Assembly (NCBI GenBank): GCA_965246805.1
Contig: CBDFFO010000006.1
Span: 818,678 to 882,677 of the forward strand
DNA from: Schlegelella_A sp965246805
GTDB taxonomy: Bacteria; Pseudomonadota; Gammaproteobacteria; Burkholderiales; Burkholderiaceae_C
Direction of reading: 5' to 3'
Length of the DNA stretch: 64,000 nt
The notes beneath the pieces were generated by a model that saw nothing but the letters and a program-made list of their open reading frames with translations, did no database searches and was not told where the DNA came from. The translations under genes and the position numbers were made by a program. Below, piece after piece: positions 27,767-36,380 of this stretch. Each line of letters opens with the position of its first letter. Position 1 is the first letter of the stretch.

Positions 27767-28744
27767 TCAGTAGACATCGTTGTCGGCCAACACCAGTTGC
27801 AGCCCTGCCGAGATGTCGACGCCCTTCATGGAAGCCGGCTCGATCAGGATGAGCGTGCTGGTGTCGGCGCCGACTTGGAAACCCGCCGCTTCGAATCGCT
27901 GCCGATGGACCGTGCTCGCCCACAGGTCGATCGATTCGAATGGGCGGCCAATGCTGTCGATGGAATCGATCAGTCGGTCGATGCCGGCGCTCTCTCCATC
28001 GACGTCGATAATGTGCAGACACTTCTTCGGCTCGAAATATTTCGCGACGGCATAAGCCGAAAGCGAGGCCCCTCGCCATGTCAGCGCGAACCAGTAGTCG
28101 ACAGCGGGTTTGCCGAGGAAGCGCCACCTCGAAAACGCCATCGTTTTCAAAATGGCGAACTCTCGCCCTGCGGCGCTTCGACGAGAGCAGCTTTCAATCG
28201 CGGCCAACTCGGCATCCGTCGGTTTCTCACAGCGCCACACCGGCCCTGTTGGCGCAGTACTCGCGGACATCTTGGCGCCTGCCGACCGCGTGCGCTCCAG
28301 GAAAGGCACCGCTTGCGTGTGCCAGCCGATGCGTCGATGTCCCGCAACCGCCGCAGGGTTCGGGATGCCAAAAGCGAGCGCCGTGGACGTTGCGCCAACC
28401 GCTTGCAGGGCAAACCGACCGAGCCGGCTGAACAGAAACTTGCCTTGATGTTCGGGCGCGACGAAGACGTTGTTGCAAAGTGCCACGCCCTGCTCGTGGC
28501 CGAAGACCACGGCCCGCATCGGATAGAGGCCGTAGCCTGCAACAATGCGGCCTTCGAAGCGGGTGACGAAGAGACGATTGACAGCGTTGAAGATCCAGTC
28601 GCAGGTCTCCGCTGGCAGCTTGCGCGCGAAGCCGTGCTCCCAAGCATCGATGAACGCCTGGCGGTTTCGCAGAGACAGTTCCTCGTACAGATAAGTTTGG
28701 CCAGCTGCATCGGCGTGACCCGTGACAAACGCTGCGGTCGTCAT
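27767..28744 (-). CDS. GNAT-type acyltransferase
   Basis: A 325-residue protein with a GNAT-fold N-terminal half. The acetyl-CoA-binding region is NNVFVAPEHQGKFLFSRLG, matching the V-x-P-x-x-x-G-x-G/S pattern. The C-terminal half is less familiar and may be a second degenerate GNAT-like domain. Next to a PIG-L deacetylase and the PseG/PseH fusion it is a good candidate to re-acylate an amino group of the nonulosonic acid or its precursor. The start at 28744 overlaps the fusion stop (ATGA). Function is inferred. Confidence 0.75.
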   Translation of the reverse strand: MTTAAFVTGHADAAGQTYLYEELSLRNRQAFIDAWEHGFARKLPAETCDWIFNAVNRLFVTRFEGRIVAGYGLYPMRAVVFGHEQGVALCNNVFVAPEHQGKFLFSRLGRFALQAVGATSTALAFGIPNPAAVAGHRRIGWHTQAVPFLERTRSAGAKMSASTAPTGPVWRCEKPTDAELAAIESCSRRSAAGREFAILKTMAFSRWRFLGKPAVDYWFALTWRGASLSAYAVAKYFEPKKCLHIIDVDGESAGIDRLIDSIDSIGRPFESIDLWASTVHRQRFEAAGFQVGADTSTLILIEPASMKGVDISAGLQLVLADNDVY

Positions 28745-30294
28745 CGAGGCCGCTCCCACGTCCAGTCGAGACTGCCTTGCCAGGAAAAGCCTGCGGAAGC
28801 GAACGCGGCTGCCGATGCGCGGTTGTCGGGATGGATGCGCGCCGCCAGCCGGTCGACCGCAGCGATCTCGCGTGAAACCCAACGTTGCCCCTCGCGCAGC
28901 ATCGCAGCGCCGAGTCCGAGGCCGGTTAACGGCGGATCGAGATAGATGGCGATTTGCCCGACGCCGTCTTCGACGTCCAGCCGCAACGAGCCCACGCGCC
29001 GAGTCCCGATCCGGGCCATCAGGAGATGGCAGTCGCTGCGGTCCAGCGCTAGACGCCACCACGCCAGGTGCGACTCGACGTCTACCTCGGCCGGGTTGTC
29101 GAAATACCGCCGGGTCTCGGGCGCATTGCGCCAGGCATGCGCCACCATCGCGTCGGCCTGGGTGGCGGGATCGAGCTGCAGGGTGTCTGACAACAAGCGC
29201 AACGCCACGCGAGAGGCCCCGAGCCCGTCGACCAGGCCACGCGAGCGCTCGCAAAGTTGCCGGCGCGCCCCGGGTGCATCGATGAGCCGAGCGATCGCCG
29301 CCGCGACTGACGCGACATCGTTCGATCCGACGGTCATGACAATGCCAGCGGCGGCCAACCCATCGATGGCCACGGACTGGTTGGCAGCGCATTTCAACGC
29401 AAGTGTCGGCGCGCCGATGGCGCAGCGCTCCCAGGACGCGCCGCCCCCTGCACCGATGTGGAGATCGTGGCGCCGATAAAACGCTGCCAGGTTCGGCAGA
29501 TCCAGCGCGAGCGTGACTTGCGGGTTGCGGGCACACGCCGCGCGCAACGCGTCGAGATGCGGATTCGCCGTGGTCGACACCACTTCGATCGGGCCGGAAA
29601 AATGGGCGGTCAGGCAGGCCTCGAGCGCCGGCGTCGACACCCTGCCGGCATCGGCGCCGCCCATGAAGATGCCGATGCTGCGCACACCGGAATGGAATTC
29701 GTAGCGCGGCGCGTCGGCATAAGAAGGACCCAACAGCGCGAATCGGGGACCGACCAGAAATGTGCCGATGTGCGACTCGTGCAACGCATATTTCGCGCGA
29801 TGGTCGTCGGCGAGGTTGTGGTCGACGAGCACGTCGGCACGCAGCGGTCGATCACCGAGATCGTCGATCACGCAGAGGCGCACGCGGGCTTGCGCGGCGA
29901 CATGCGAATGCCAGTCGGCATCGAAGGCGTAGTGGTCGACGATCAACCACGGGTCGCGCTGCGGGTGCAGGGCTGGGAGCGTTCGCAGCGCCGCACAGGT
30001 CTGCGCGGCATCGACGGCTTGCGAGACCGACGCCCATGTCGAGTGCGGCGGTCGCGCCGTAGCGCGATCTTCGAGGAGGTCCACGTCTGCTGCATCCACC
30101 CCCTCTAGCGCAGGCAGCACCAGAACCCGGAAACCCGACGCCTCGATTCGCGCTGGCGAGTCGATATCGAGCCTGCGCGTGATGAACAGCACCTCGCCGC
30201 CCGAGGCGCGCACCGCGGCTCCCAGCGCCAGGCAGCGCACGAGGTGACCTGTGCCCATCGCTGTGGAGGCGTCGACGCGGATGGCGATCAACAT
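28741..30294 (-). CDS. PseG/PseH fusion: UDP-sugar hydrolase plus N-acetyltransferase
   Basis: A 517-residue two-domain protein. Residues 1-345 are PseG-like: a start VDASTAMGTGHLVRCLAL, the segment IVDHYAFDADW and the nucleotide-loop IGAGGGASWERC. This domain would release UDP from UDP-6-deoxy-AltdiNAc. Residues 360-517 are a GNAT with QIAIYLDPPLTGLGLG and the RIHPDNRASAAAF tail, like PseH, which acetylates the 4-amino group just before the PseG step. Two successive pathway steps are therefore in one chain. It lies 34 bases after the SDR gene and overlaps the next GNAT gene. Confidence 0.9.
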   Translation of the reverse strand: MLIAIRVDASTAMGTGHLVRCLALGAAVRASGGEVLFITRRLDIDSPARIEASGFRVLVLPALEGVDAADVDLLEDRATARPPHSTWASVSQAVDAAQTCAALRTLPALHPQRDPWLIVDHYAFDADWHSHVAAQARVRLCVIDDLGDRPLRADVLVDHNLADDHRAKYALHESHIGTFLVGPRFALLGPSYADAPRYEFHSGVRSIGIFMGGADAGRVSTPALEACLTAHFSGPIEVVSTTANPHLDALRAACARNPQVTLALDLPNLAAFYRRHDLHIGAGGGASWERCAIGAPTLALKCAANQSVAIDGLAAAGIVMTVGSNDVASVAAAIARLIDAPGARRQLCERSRGLVDGLGASRVALRLLSDTLQLDPATQADAMVAHAWRNAPETRRYFDNPAEVDVESHLAWWRLALDRSDCHLLMARIGTRRVGSLRLDVEDGVGQIAIYLDPPLTGLGLGAAMLREGQRWVSREIAAVDRLAARIHPDNRASAAAFASAGFSWQGSLDWTWERPR

Positions 30295-30328
30295 GCAGGC
30301 GACCTGGCCGAGATGACGGGGTGGCGAT

Positions 30329-31144
30329 TCACTGCGCCGTCCAACCGCCGTCGACCGCGAGGTCGGCGCCCGTCACGAACGACGCGGCAGCCGACAACAG
30401 AAACACGACCGGCCCGCTCAACTCAAAAGCGTCGCCAACGCGGCCCAACGGCACCTTGTGGCAAAGCGCGGCATGGAACGCAGGGTCGGTCGTTGCGATG
30501 GAAGCGGGCGGAAATGGACCTGGGCTCACGCTGTTCACGCGGATGCGATCGGGGCCCAGGTGCACCGCGAGATAGCGGGTCAGCTGAACGAGGCCAGCCT
30601 TTGCCGCGCCGTAAAACGGAGGGTTGTTGCGGCCGGTGTTTCCGTAGATGCGTGGGTCGGGACTCACGTGACCGTACATCGACGCGATGTTGACGATGGC
30701 GGCACCGCCGGCGAGGTCGGCCGCGGACTTCTTCAGCAGCGGCAACGCCGCCTGAATCAGCGCGAAGGGTCCGGTGAGGTTCTGGCGGCACGCGGCGTCG
30801 AAATCAAGTTCGGTCGAGGTCTCGACCGTCGCGCCCCGACCGCTGTAGGCGCCATTGACGATGCCGGCGAGTCGGTCGTCGACGCGTGCAAGACTGTCGA
30901 TGGCACGCCGGCAACTGTCCGGAGACGCCACGTCCAGCAAGAGCGTTTCGCAAGCGGCCCCGGTCGCGCGAATCGACGCCGCCAGCACGTCGAGCGACGC
31001 CACGGTGCGACCCGCCAGCACGACGGCGCCGCCGGCCTCCGCGATCGACCGGGCGATCGGTTCGCCGAGGTGTCCGGCCGCCCCCGTGACCAGCACGCGC
31101 CGACCTTCGAGGCGAAACGATTTCGAAGGCGAATCGTCAGACAT
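30329..31144 (-). CDS. SDR oxidoreductase of the nonulosonate cluster (PtmA-like)
   Basis: A 271-residue short-chain dehydrogenase. The cofactor loop TGAAGHLGEP is a GxxGxxG variant, the NAG motif reads VNGAYSG, the catalytic Ser lies in NIASMYGH, and Tyr/Lys in FYGAAKAG. The C terminus carries the GADLAVDGGW tail of the family. Similar SDRs (PtmA type) accompany legionaminic or pseudaminic gene sets. Here the start lies inside the end of the cytidylyltransferase fusion (8-base overlap), so the two are likely made together. The reaction is not established. Confidence 0.85.
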   Translation of the reverse strand: MSDDSPSKSFRLEGRRVLVTGAAGHLGEPIARSIAEAGGAVVLAGRTVASLDVLAASIRATGAACETLLLDVASPDSCRRAIDSLARVDDRLAGIVNGAYSGRGATVETSTELDFDAACRQNLTGPFALIQAALPLLKKSAADLAGGAAIVNIASMYGHVSPDPRIYGNTGRNNPPFYGAAKAGLVQLTRYLAVHLGPDRIRVNSVSPGPFPPASIATTDPAFHAALCHKVPLGRVGDAFELSGPVVFLLSAAASFVTGADLAVDGGWTAQ

Positions 31145-32801
31145 GGACGTACCGCCATTGCGACGGATCGAGAACGCGCTCGCTCACGCGAGGCAATTCC
31201 GCGTCGAGTCGTGACCGCTCATCGAGCGTCAGCACGGGCCGTTGGACGAGCGCCAAGTTGTCTTCCAGTTGCGCGGTGCTTTCCATGCCCATCACGAGAC
31301 TGGTCACCCACGGGAGTGAGCGAACGTAGGCGACGCATAGATCGACCCGGCCGGTGCGATCGAGCCGGCGGACCCAGTGATCGAGATCGGCGCCAAGGAC
31401 GCTCGCGTCGATGTCGTCGCAGTCGGGCCACCGGTCGTCGGGCAAGGTCAGGAGCCCTTGCAACAGCACGCTGCGCGCATGCAAGGCAACGTCGGGCCGG
31501 ACCTCTACCGCCGCGAGGAAGTCACGCGAACGCCAGCGCCAGTCGAGCAGGTTGACAGGCAGCTGAAGGTGCTGAACGTCGAGATCGGCCAGCGCCTCGA
31601 GCGCCTCGCTCACATGGCCAACGCTCGCGCCGAGCCGGCCGATGACACCCTCCTCACGCAGCTCGAGCAGGCGGGCCCAGGCCTCTCCGCCGAAAGCGTG
31701 CCGGTCCGCCCAGCGGTGCAAGAGCAGGGTGTCGATGCGTGACGCCTGCAACGCGTGCGTGGAGGCGAACACGCTCGCGTCGACGGCGTTGCGCACCGTG
31801 AGCGATGACGCATCGCTCTCGAGTCGCCCCGCCAGCCCGTTTAGCTTGGTCACGACGCGTGCCATGGCGCGCGACGCGGGCGACAGCAGTCTGCCGATGC
31901 GGGCTTCCGATCGTCCGTAGACTCGCGCCGTGTCGATAGTCTTGATGCCGGCTTCTACGGCGCCTTCGAGCAGCGCCGAAGCCTCGGAATCGTCGGGCAT
32001 GCCGGCCCGGTTGGCCACGCCGTATTCGAGACCGAGCTGAGCCGTTCCGAGGGTGATCGCGCTGTGCAGCCGACCATCAGCGCCGGCGTGGCTGGGGCAT
32101 TGCAGCGCCGAGCGGCGGGCGACGCCGCCCAGGCGGCCGACCAGTTGGCGCCACGGCACGCCGACCGGATCGGCCTCGTGCTCGAACACCTCCAGCAGGC
32201 GCAGGTAGTCCGCGAAGAGGTCGAGCGTGCAGCGCAGCGAGCGCCATGCGGACGGTGCATCGGCACAGACGAACGCGCGGGCCCCCGGTTGGCGACGCAT
32301 CCAGGGCGTGACGTGTTCACGATCCGATGCGGTGGTGCTGCAGGCCGCAGCAGCACGAAGCAACGACACCTCGAACACCTCGGCACTCATGCCGTAAGGC
32401 AGGCCGTCGTCGGGCGACGACGTACCGAGGTAGCCCTTCCCCTGCGCATGCGCCCGCAGCAGGCCCTCGATGAATTCACCGTCTGGAAACAGGTTGTCGG
32501 CCGTCAGGCGCACGACGATCGCCGTGTCGGCCATCGATTGGGTGGCTAGCACGAACCGTTGCAGCACGTCATCGAGAGGTCCGCGACACGACGCGATGCC
32601 GGCGACGGCGAGTTCAAGCACGACGGCGTCGTCGGCCGGATGATCCGAGGTAGCGACGAGCACGGGCAGCCCGCTGTTGGCGGCGCGCTGCGCGCACAGC
32701 ACCATGCTCGGCCGACCGCCGACGTGCAGCAACGCCTTGCCCGGAAGGCGGCTCGATGCCAAGCGGCACTGGATGACGACCAGCCGGTCGACACCGTTCA
32801 C
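31137..32801 (-). CDS. Cytidylyltransferase (SpsF/PseF-like) fused to aldo/keto reductase
   Basis: A 554-residue fusion. Residues 1-235 form an SpsF-type nucleotidyltransferase with QCRLASSRLPGKAL at 11-24, the nucleotide-binding loop, and RLTADN near 98-103. Residues 248-545 form an aldo/keto reductase with the tetrad D290, Y295, K319 and H362 in place (DTARVYG, TKLNG, LLLHRW). The first part would activate the nonulosonic acid with CMP; the second suggests reduction of a related keto compound. The start is GTG at 32801, overlapping the pseC stop (GTGA). No separate PseF is seen in the window. Confidence 0.88.
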   Translation of the reverse strand: MNGVDRLVVIQCRLASSRLPGKALLHVGGRPSMVLCAQRAANSGLPVLVATSDHPADDAVVLELAVAGIASCRGPLDDVLQRFVLATQSMADTAIVVRLTADNLFPDGEFIEGLLRAHAQGKGYLGTSSPDDGLPYGMSAEVFEVSLLRAAAACSTTASDREHVTPWMRRQPGARAFVCADAPSAWRSLRCTLDLFADYLRLLEVFEHEADPVGVPWRQLVGRLGGVARRSALQCPSHAGADGRLHSAITLGTAQLGLEYGVANRAGMPDDSEASALLEGAVEAGIKTIDTARVYGRSEARIGRLLSPASRAMARVVTKLNGLAGRLESDASSLTVRNAVDASVFASTHALQASRIDTLLLHRWADRHAFGGEAWARLLELREEGVIGRLGASVGHVSEALEALADLDVQHLQLPVNLLDWRWRSRDFLAAVEVRPDVALHARSVLLQGLLTLPDDRWPDCDDIDASVLGADLDHWVRRLDRTGRVDLCVAYVRSLPWVTSLVMGMESTAQLEDNLALVQRPVLTLDERSRLDAELPRVSERVLDPSQWRYVHV

Positions 32802-33982
32802 GGCGAGCTCCCTGCCACGTCGCGCAGCGTCTCACGGAGCGCGTCGGCCACGCGGTCTTGCTGCACCTCGCTCAAGTCGTAATAGAGCGGCAGGCTGATC
32901 GCACCGGCGTAATAAGCTTCCGCGTTCTGGAAGTCACCCGCCGTGAATCCGTAGCGCTGGAAGTCCGGCTGCAGGTGGACCGGAATGTAGTGCACGTTTA
33001 CGGCGATACCGCGTTCCCGCATGCCTTCGAAGACTTGCCGTCGAAGGCTCGAATCCTCCAGCACGATCGGGTACAGGTGAAGCGCCGAGCGACCTTCCGG
33101 CGCCTGATAAGGCAGCTTCAGTGGCATGCCGTCAAGTAATATGGCGTAGCGCCTCGCGAGCTCGTGGCGCCGCTCGACAAAGGCGTCGATGCGCCGCAGC
33201 TGACTCGTTCCGAGCACCGCCTGCAGGTCTGTCAGCCTGTAGTTGTAGCCGAGCGCCACTTGCTCGTAATACCAGGGGCCGTCGCTCTCACGATGCATCA
33301 ACGGCGTCTCGCGCGTCATGCCATGGCTGCGGAACAGCTGCATGGCCTGTGCGAGGGCCGCGTTGTTTGTCACGGCCATGCCGCCTTCGGCCGTCGTTAC
33401 GATCTTCACAGGGTGGAAGCTGAAAACGGCGATGTCGGAATGCACGCAAGCGCCGATCTTCGCATCGAGGTACGAGCCGCCGATGGCATGCGACGCGTCT
33501 TCGATCACCTTGAAGTCGTAACGCCGCGCAAGCGCTGCGATGGCCCTCATGTCGCACGACTGGCCCGCGAAATGAACCGGAACGACCACCTTCGGCAAGC
33601 GCCCCGCGAGCGCGGCCTTCTCGAGCTGCGTGGCGAGCATCTCGGCGCTGAGGTTGTAAGTCATGGGATCGATATCGACGAAGCCGATATCCGCTCCGCA
33701 ATAGCGCCCGCAATTGGCCGAAGCGAGAAAGGTGTTGGGTGAGGTCCAGAGCAGATCGCCCGGCCCGAGTCCGAGTGCCAGGCAAGCCACGTGCAGCGCG
33801 GACGTGGCACTGTTCACCGCGACCGCATGTGCCGCGCCCGTGTAGGCGGCGACGGCGTTCTCGAACGCGGGAACCATCGGGCCCTGCGTCAGGAAATCCG
33901 ATCTCAGCACATCGACGACAGCGTCGATGTCATCACTCGAAATGCTCTGGCGACCGTAGGGAATCATCGGTCTAGGCGACAT
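32798..33982 (-). CDS. pseC: UDP-4-amino-4,6-dideoxy-N-acetyl-beta-L-altrosamine transaminase
   Basis: A 394-residue DegT-family PLP enzyme. It opens with the PseC hallmark IPYGRQSIS, and contains EDASHAIGG (cofactor Asp about 162), the lysine K193 in FSFHPVKIVTTAEGG, and the C-terminal block NVHYIPVHLQPDF. PseC transfers an amino group from glutamate to C-4 of the keto sugar made by PseB. It overlaps pseB by 11 bases and the fusion gene by 4 bases. Assignment is secure by both sequence and context. Confidence 0.95.
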   Translation of the reverse strand: MSPRPMIPYGRQSISSDDIDAVVDVLRSDFLTQGPMVPAFENAVAAYTGAAHAVAVNSATSALHVACLALGLGPGDLLWTSPNTFLASANCGRYCGADIGFVDIDPMTYNLSAEMLATQLEKAALAGRLPKVVVPVHFAGQSCDMRAIAALARRYDFKVIEDASHAIGGSYLDAKIGACVHSDIAVFSFHPVKIVTTAEGGMAVTNNAALAQAMQLFRSHGMTRETPLMHRESDGPWYYEQVALGYNYRLTDLQAVLGTSQLRRIDAFVERRHELARRYAILLDGMPLKLPYQAPEGRSALHLYPIVLEDSSLRRQVFEGMRERGIAVNVHYIPVHLQPDFQRYGFTAGDFQNAEAYYAGAISLPLYYDLSEVQQDRVADALRETLRDVAGSSP

Positions 33983-34985
33983 GCCCCGGTTCGACGTGTT
34001 CCCTTATCAAGGCACGCAACTGCGCCACGTCCAGGAATTCGGTGTTGCTTCCGCTGTCGTAGCTGAAACCCGGCGCAACGGCCGTCCCGTTCATCTTCAA
34101 GCGGTAGTCGCTTGCCGTGAACTGTCCGGCCGATGGGAGGATGGCGTAGTAAGGGCCGAGATCGAGCGTGTTGAAGCTGTCGCTCGCGGTGATCATTTCC
34201 TCATGGACTTTTTCACCCGGTCGCACGCCCACGACGGGGTGCTCGCACTCCGGCCCGATCGCCATCGCCATGTCGGTGATGCGATAGGACGGGATTTTCG
34301 GCACCAGGATCTCGCCGCCCCACGCGTTCTCGAGCGACCACAACACCATGTCGACGCCTTCCTGGAGGCTGATGTTGAAGCGCGTCATCGCGGCATCGGT
34401 GATCGGCAGCACGCCGGTCTTGCGGCGCTCGAGGAAGAACGGCACCACCGAGCCGCGGCTGCCGAGCACGTTGCCGTAGCGCACGACGCTGAAGCGCAGG
34501 TCGCGATGGCCCTTGATGTTGTTGGCGGCGACGAAGAGCTTGTCGGAACAGAGCTTGGTCGCACCGTACAGGTTGATCGGTGCGGCGGCCTTGTCGGTCG
34601 AGAGCGCGACGACGCGCTGCACGCCGGAATCGAGGCAGGCCTCGATCAGGTTCTGCGCGCCCAGCACGTTCGTCTTGATGCATTCGAACGGGTTGTATTC
34701 GGCTGCCGGCACCTGCTTCAGCGCGGCCGCATGGATGACGACATCGACGCCTTCGAGCGCCCGACGCAAGCGCGGCTCGTCGCGCACGTCACCGATGAAG
34801 TAACGCAACGCGCGGTATCGACTCTCGGGGAAGATCTGCGACATCTCGAACTGCTTCAGCTCGTCGCGCGAATAGACGACGAGGCGCTTCACGTCCGGGT
34901 ACTTTTCGAGCACCGTGCGAATGAACGCCTTGCCGAACGAGCCGGTGCCTCCTGTCACGAGAATCGATCGGTTCGAAAGCGTCAT
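33972..34985 (-). CDS. pseB: UDP-N-acetylglucosamine 4,6-dehydratase (inverting)
   Basis: A 337-residue extended SDR. The cofactor motif is TGGTGSFG at about residues 12-19. The family signature STDKAAAPINLYGATK holds the catalytic Lys, Tyr and Lys, and MTRFNISLQEGVD is typical of FlaA1/PseB. It makes the first pseudaminic intermediate from UDP-GlcNAc, with C-5 inversion. The start at 34985 lies just 5 bases after the ugd stop; the longer frame to 35156 overlaps ugd and is rejected. Confidence 0.95.
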   Translation of the reverse strand: MTLSNRSILVTGGTGSFGKAFIRTVLEKYPDVKRLVVYSRDELKQFEMSQIFPESRYRALRYFIGDVRDEPRLRRALEGVDVVIHAAALKQVPAAEYNPFECIKTNVLGAQNLIEACLDSGVQRVVALSTDKAAAPINLYGATKLCSDKLFVAANNIKGHRDLRFSVVRYGNVLGSRGSVVPFFLERRKTGVLPITDAAMTRFNISLQEGVDMVLWSLENAWGGEILVPKIPSYRITDMAMAIGPECEHPVVGVRPGEKVHEEMITASDSFNTLDLGPYYAILPSAGQFTASDYRLKMNGTAVAPGFSYDSGSNTEFLDVAQLRALIREHVEPGHVA

Positions 34986-34990
34986 GATGG

Positions 34991-36337
34991 TTAGGCCTTG
35001 GGTTCGGAAACGGCGGCGGCACGGCCGATCGCGAGGTACCGGAAGCCAGCGGCCGCGAGGCGCGCCGGTTCGTAAAGGTTCCGGCCGTCGAAGATGAGCG
35101 GGCTCTTGAGCCGACGCGCGAGGTTGCCGAAATCGGGGCTGCGGAATTCCTTCCACTCGGTGACGATGAGCAGCGCATCGGCGTTGTCGCAGGCGTCGAG
35201 TGCGGTTGTCGCGAACCTCACGCCGATGCGATCAAAGTAGTGGCGTTTCGCCTCGGCGAGAGCGACCGGGTCGTAAGCCGTCACGGTCGCGCCGCGCGCG
35301 ACGAGGTCGTCGATCAACACACGGCTCGGTGCCTCGCGCATGTCGTCGGTGTTCGGTTTGAACGCGAGGCCCCAGACGGCGAAATGCCTGCCGCCGAGAT
35401 CGGGCCCGAAGTGTTCGACTACCTTTTGTGTCAGGCGCTGCTTCTGCACGTCGTTGACCGACTCGACGGCCCGCAGCACGGCGAGCCGGTGGCCGTGTTC
35501 GGCGCCACTGCGGATGAGCGCCTGCACGTCCTTCGGAAAGCACGATCCACCATAGCCGCAGCCGGCGTAGAGAAACGAATAGCCGATGCGCGAATCGGAT
35601 CCGATGCCCTTGCGCACGGCCTCTACGTCGGCACCGAGGTCTTCGGCCAGGTTCGCGAGCTCGTTCATGAAGCTGATGCGCGTCGCGAGCATCGCGTTGG
35701 CGGCGTACTTCGTGAGCTCGGCCGAACGGACGTCCATCACGAGCAGCCGATCGTGGTTGCGCAGGTAGGGTTCGTAAAGCGCGCGCATCAGTTCGATCGC
35801 CCGCTCGTCGTCGGCGCCGATCACGACGCGGTCGGGGCGCATGAAGTCGGCGACGGCGGCCCCTTCCTTCAGGAACTCAGGGTTCGAGACGACAGCGAAC
35901 GCATCGACGTGGCCCCGAGCTTTCAACGCTTCCCCGATCACCTGTCGCACCTTGTCGGCGGTGCCGACCGGCACCGTGCTCTTGTCGACGATGACCTTGT
36001 AGCCTGTCATCCGCTCGCCGATGGAACGGGCGGCAGCGAGCACGTGGCGCAGGTCGGCCGAGCCGTCTTCGTCGGGCGGCGTGCCGACCGCGATGAACTG
36101 CAGCAGGCCGTGCGCGACGGCACGGTCGATATCGGTCGTGAATGCGAGGCGGCGCGCCTGCACGTTGGCAGCCACGATGGGCGCGAGGCCGGGTTCGTGG
36201 ATCGGGATGCCGCCCCCGTTCAAAACCTCGACCTTCTTCGGATCGATGTCGAGGCACACCACGTCGTTTCCCATCTCGGCCAGGCATGCACCCGTGACGA
36301 GGCCGACATAGCCGGTGCCGATCACGGTCACCTTCAT
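34991..36337 (-). CDS. ugd: UDP-glucose 6-dehydrogenase
   Basis: A 448-residue NAD-dependent dehydrogenase. The N-terminal Rossmann motif is GTGYVGLVTG at residues 7-16. The catalytic cysteine sits in GYGGSCFPKD, and the C-terminal UDP-binding domain has WGLAFKPNTDDMREAPS. It oxidises UDP-glucose to UDP-glucuronate, giving an acidic sugar for the glycan. Its stop lies 5 bases before pseB, while about 43 bases separate it from gmd upstream. Length and motifs are full and regular. Confidence 0.96.
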   Translation of the reverse strand: MKVTVIGTGYVGLVTGACLAEMGNDVVCLDIDPKKVEVLNGGGIPIHEPGLAPIVAANVQARRLAFTTDIDRAVAHGLLQFIAVGTPPDEDGSADLRHVLAAARSIGERMTGYKVIVDKSTVPVGTADKVRQVIGEALKARGHVDAFAVVSNPEFLKEGAAVADFMRPDRVVIGADDERAIELMRALYEPYLRNHDRLLVMDVRSAELTKYAANAMLATRISFMNELANLAEDLGADVEAVRKGIGSDSRIGYSFLYAGCGYGGSCFPKDVQALIRSGAEHGHRLAVLRAVESVNDVQKQRLTQKVVEHFGPDLGGRHFAVWGLAFKPNTDDMREAPSRVLIDDLVARGATVTAYDPVALAEAKRHYFDRIGVRFATTALDACDNADALLIVTEWKEFRSPDFGNLARRLKSPLIFDGRNLYEPARLAAAGFRYLAIGRAAAVSEPKA

Positions 36338-36380
36338 AGAGGGCTCCGGCCCGGTGTCGCTCTGGAAAGGCGCATCGCGG

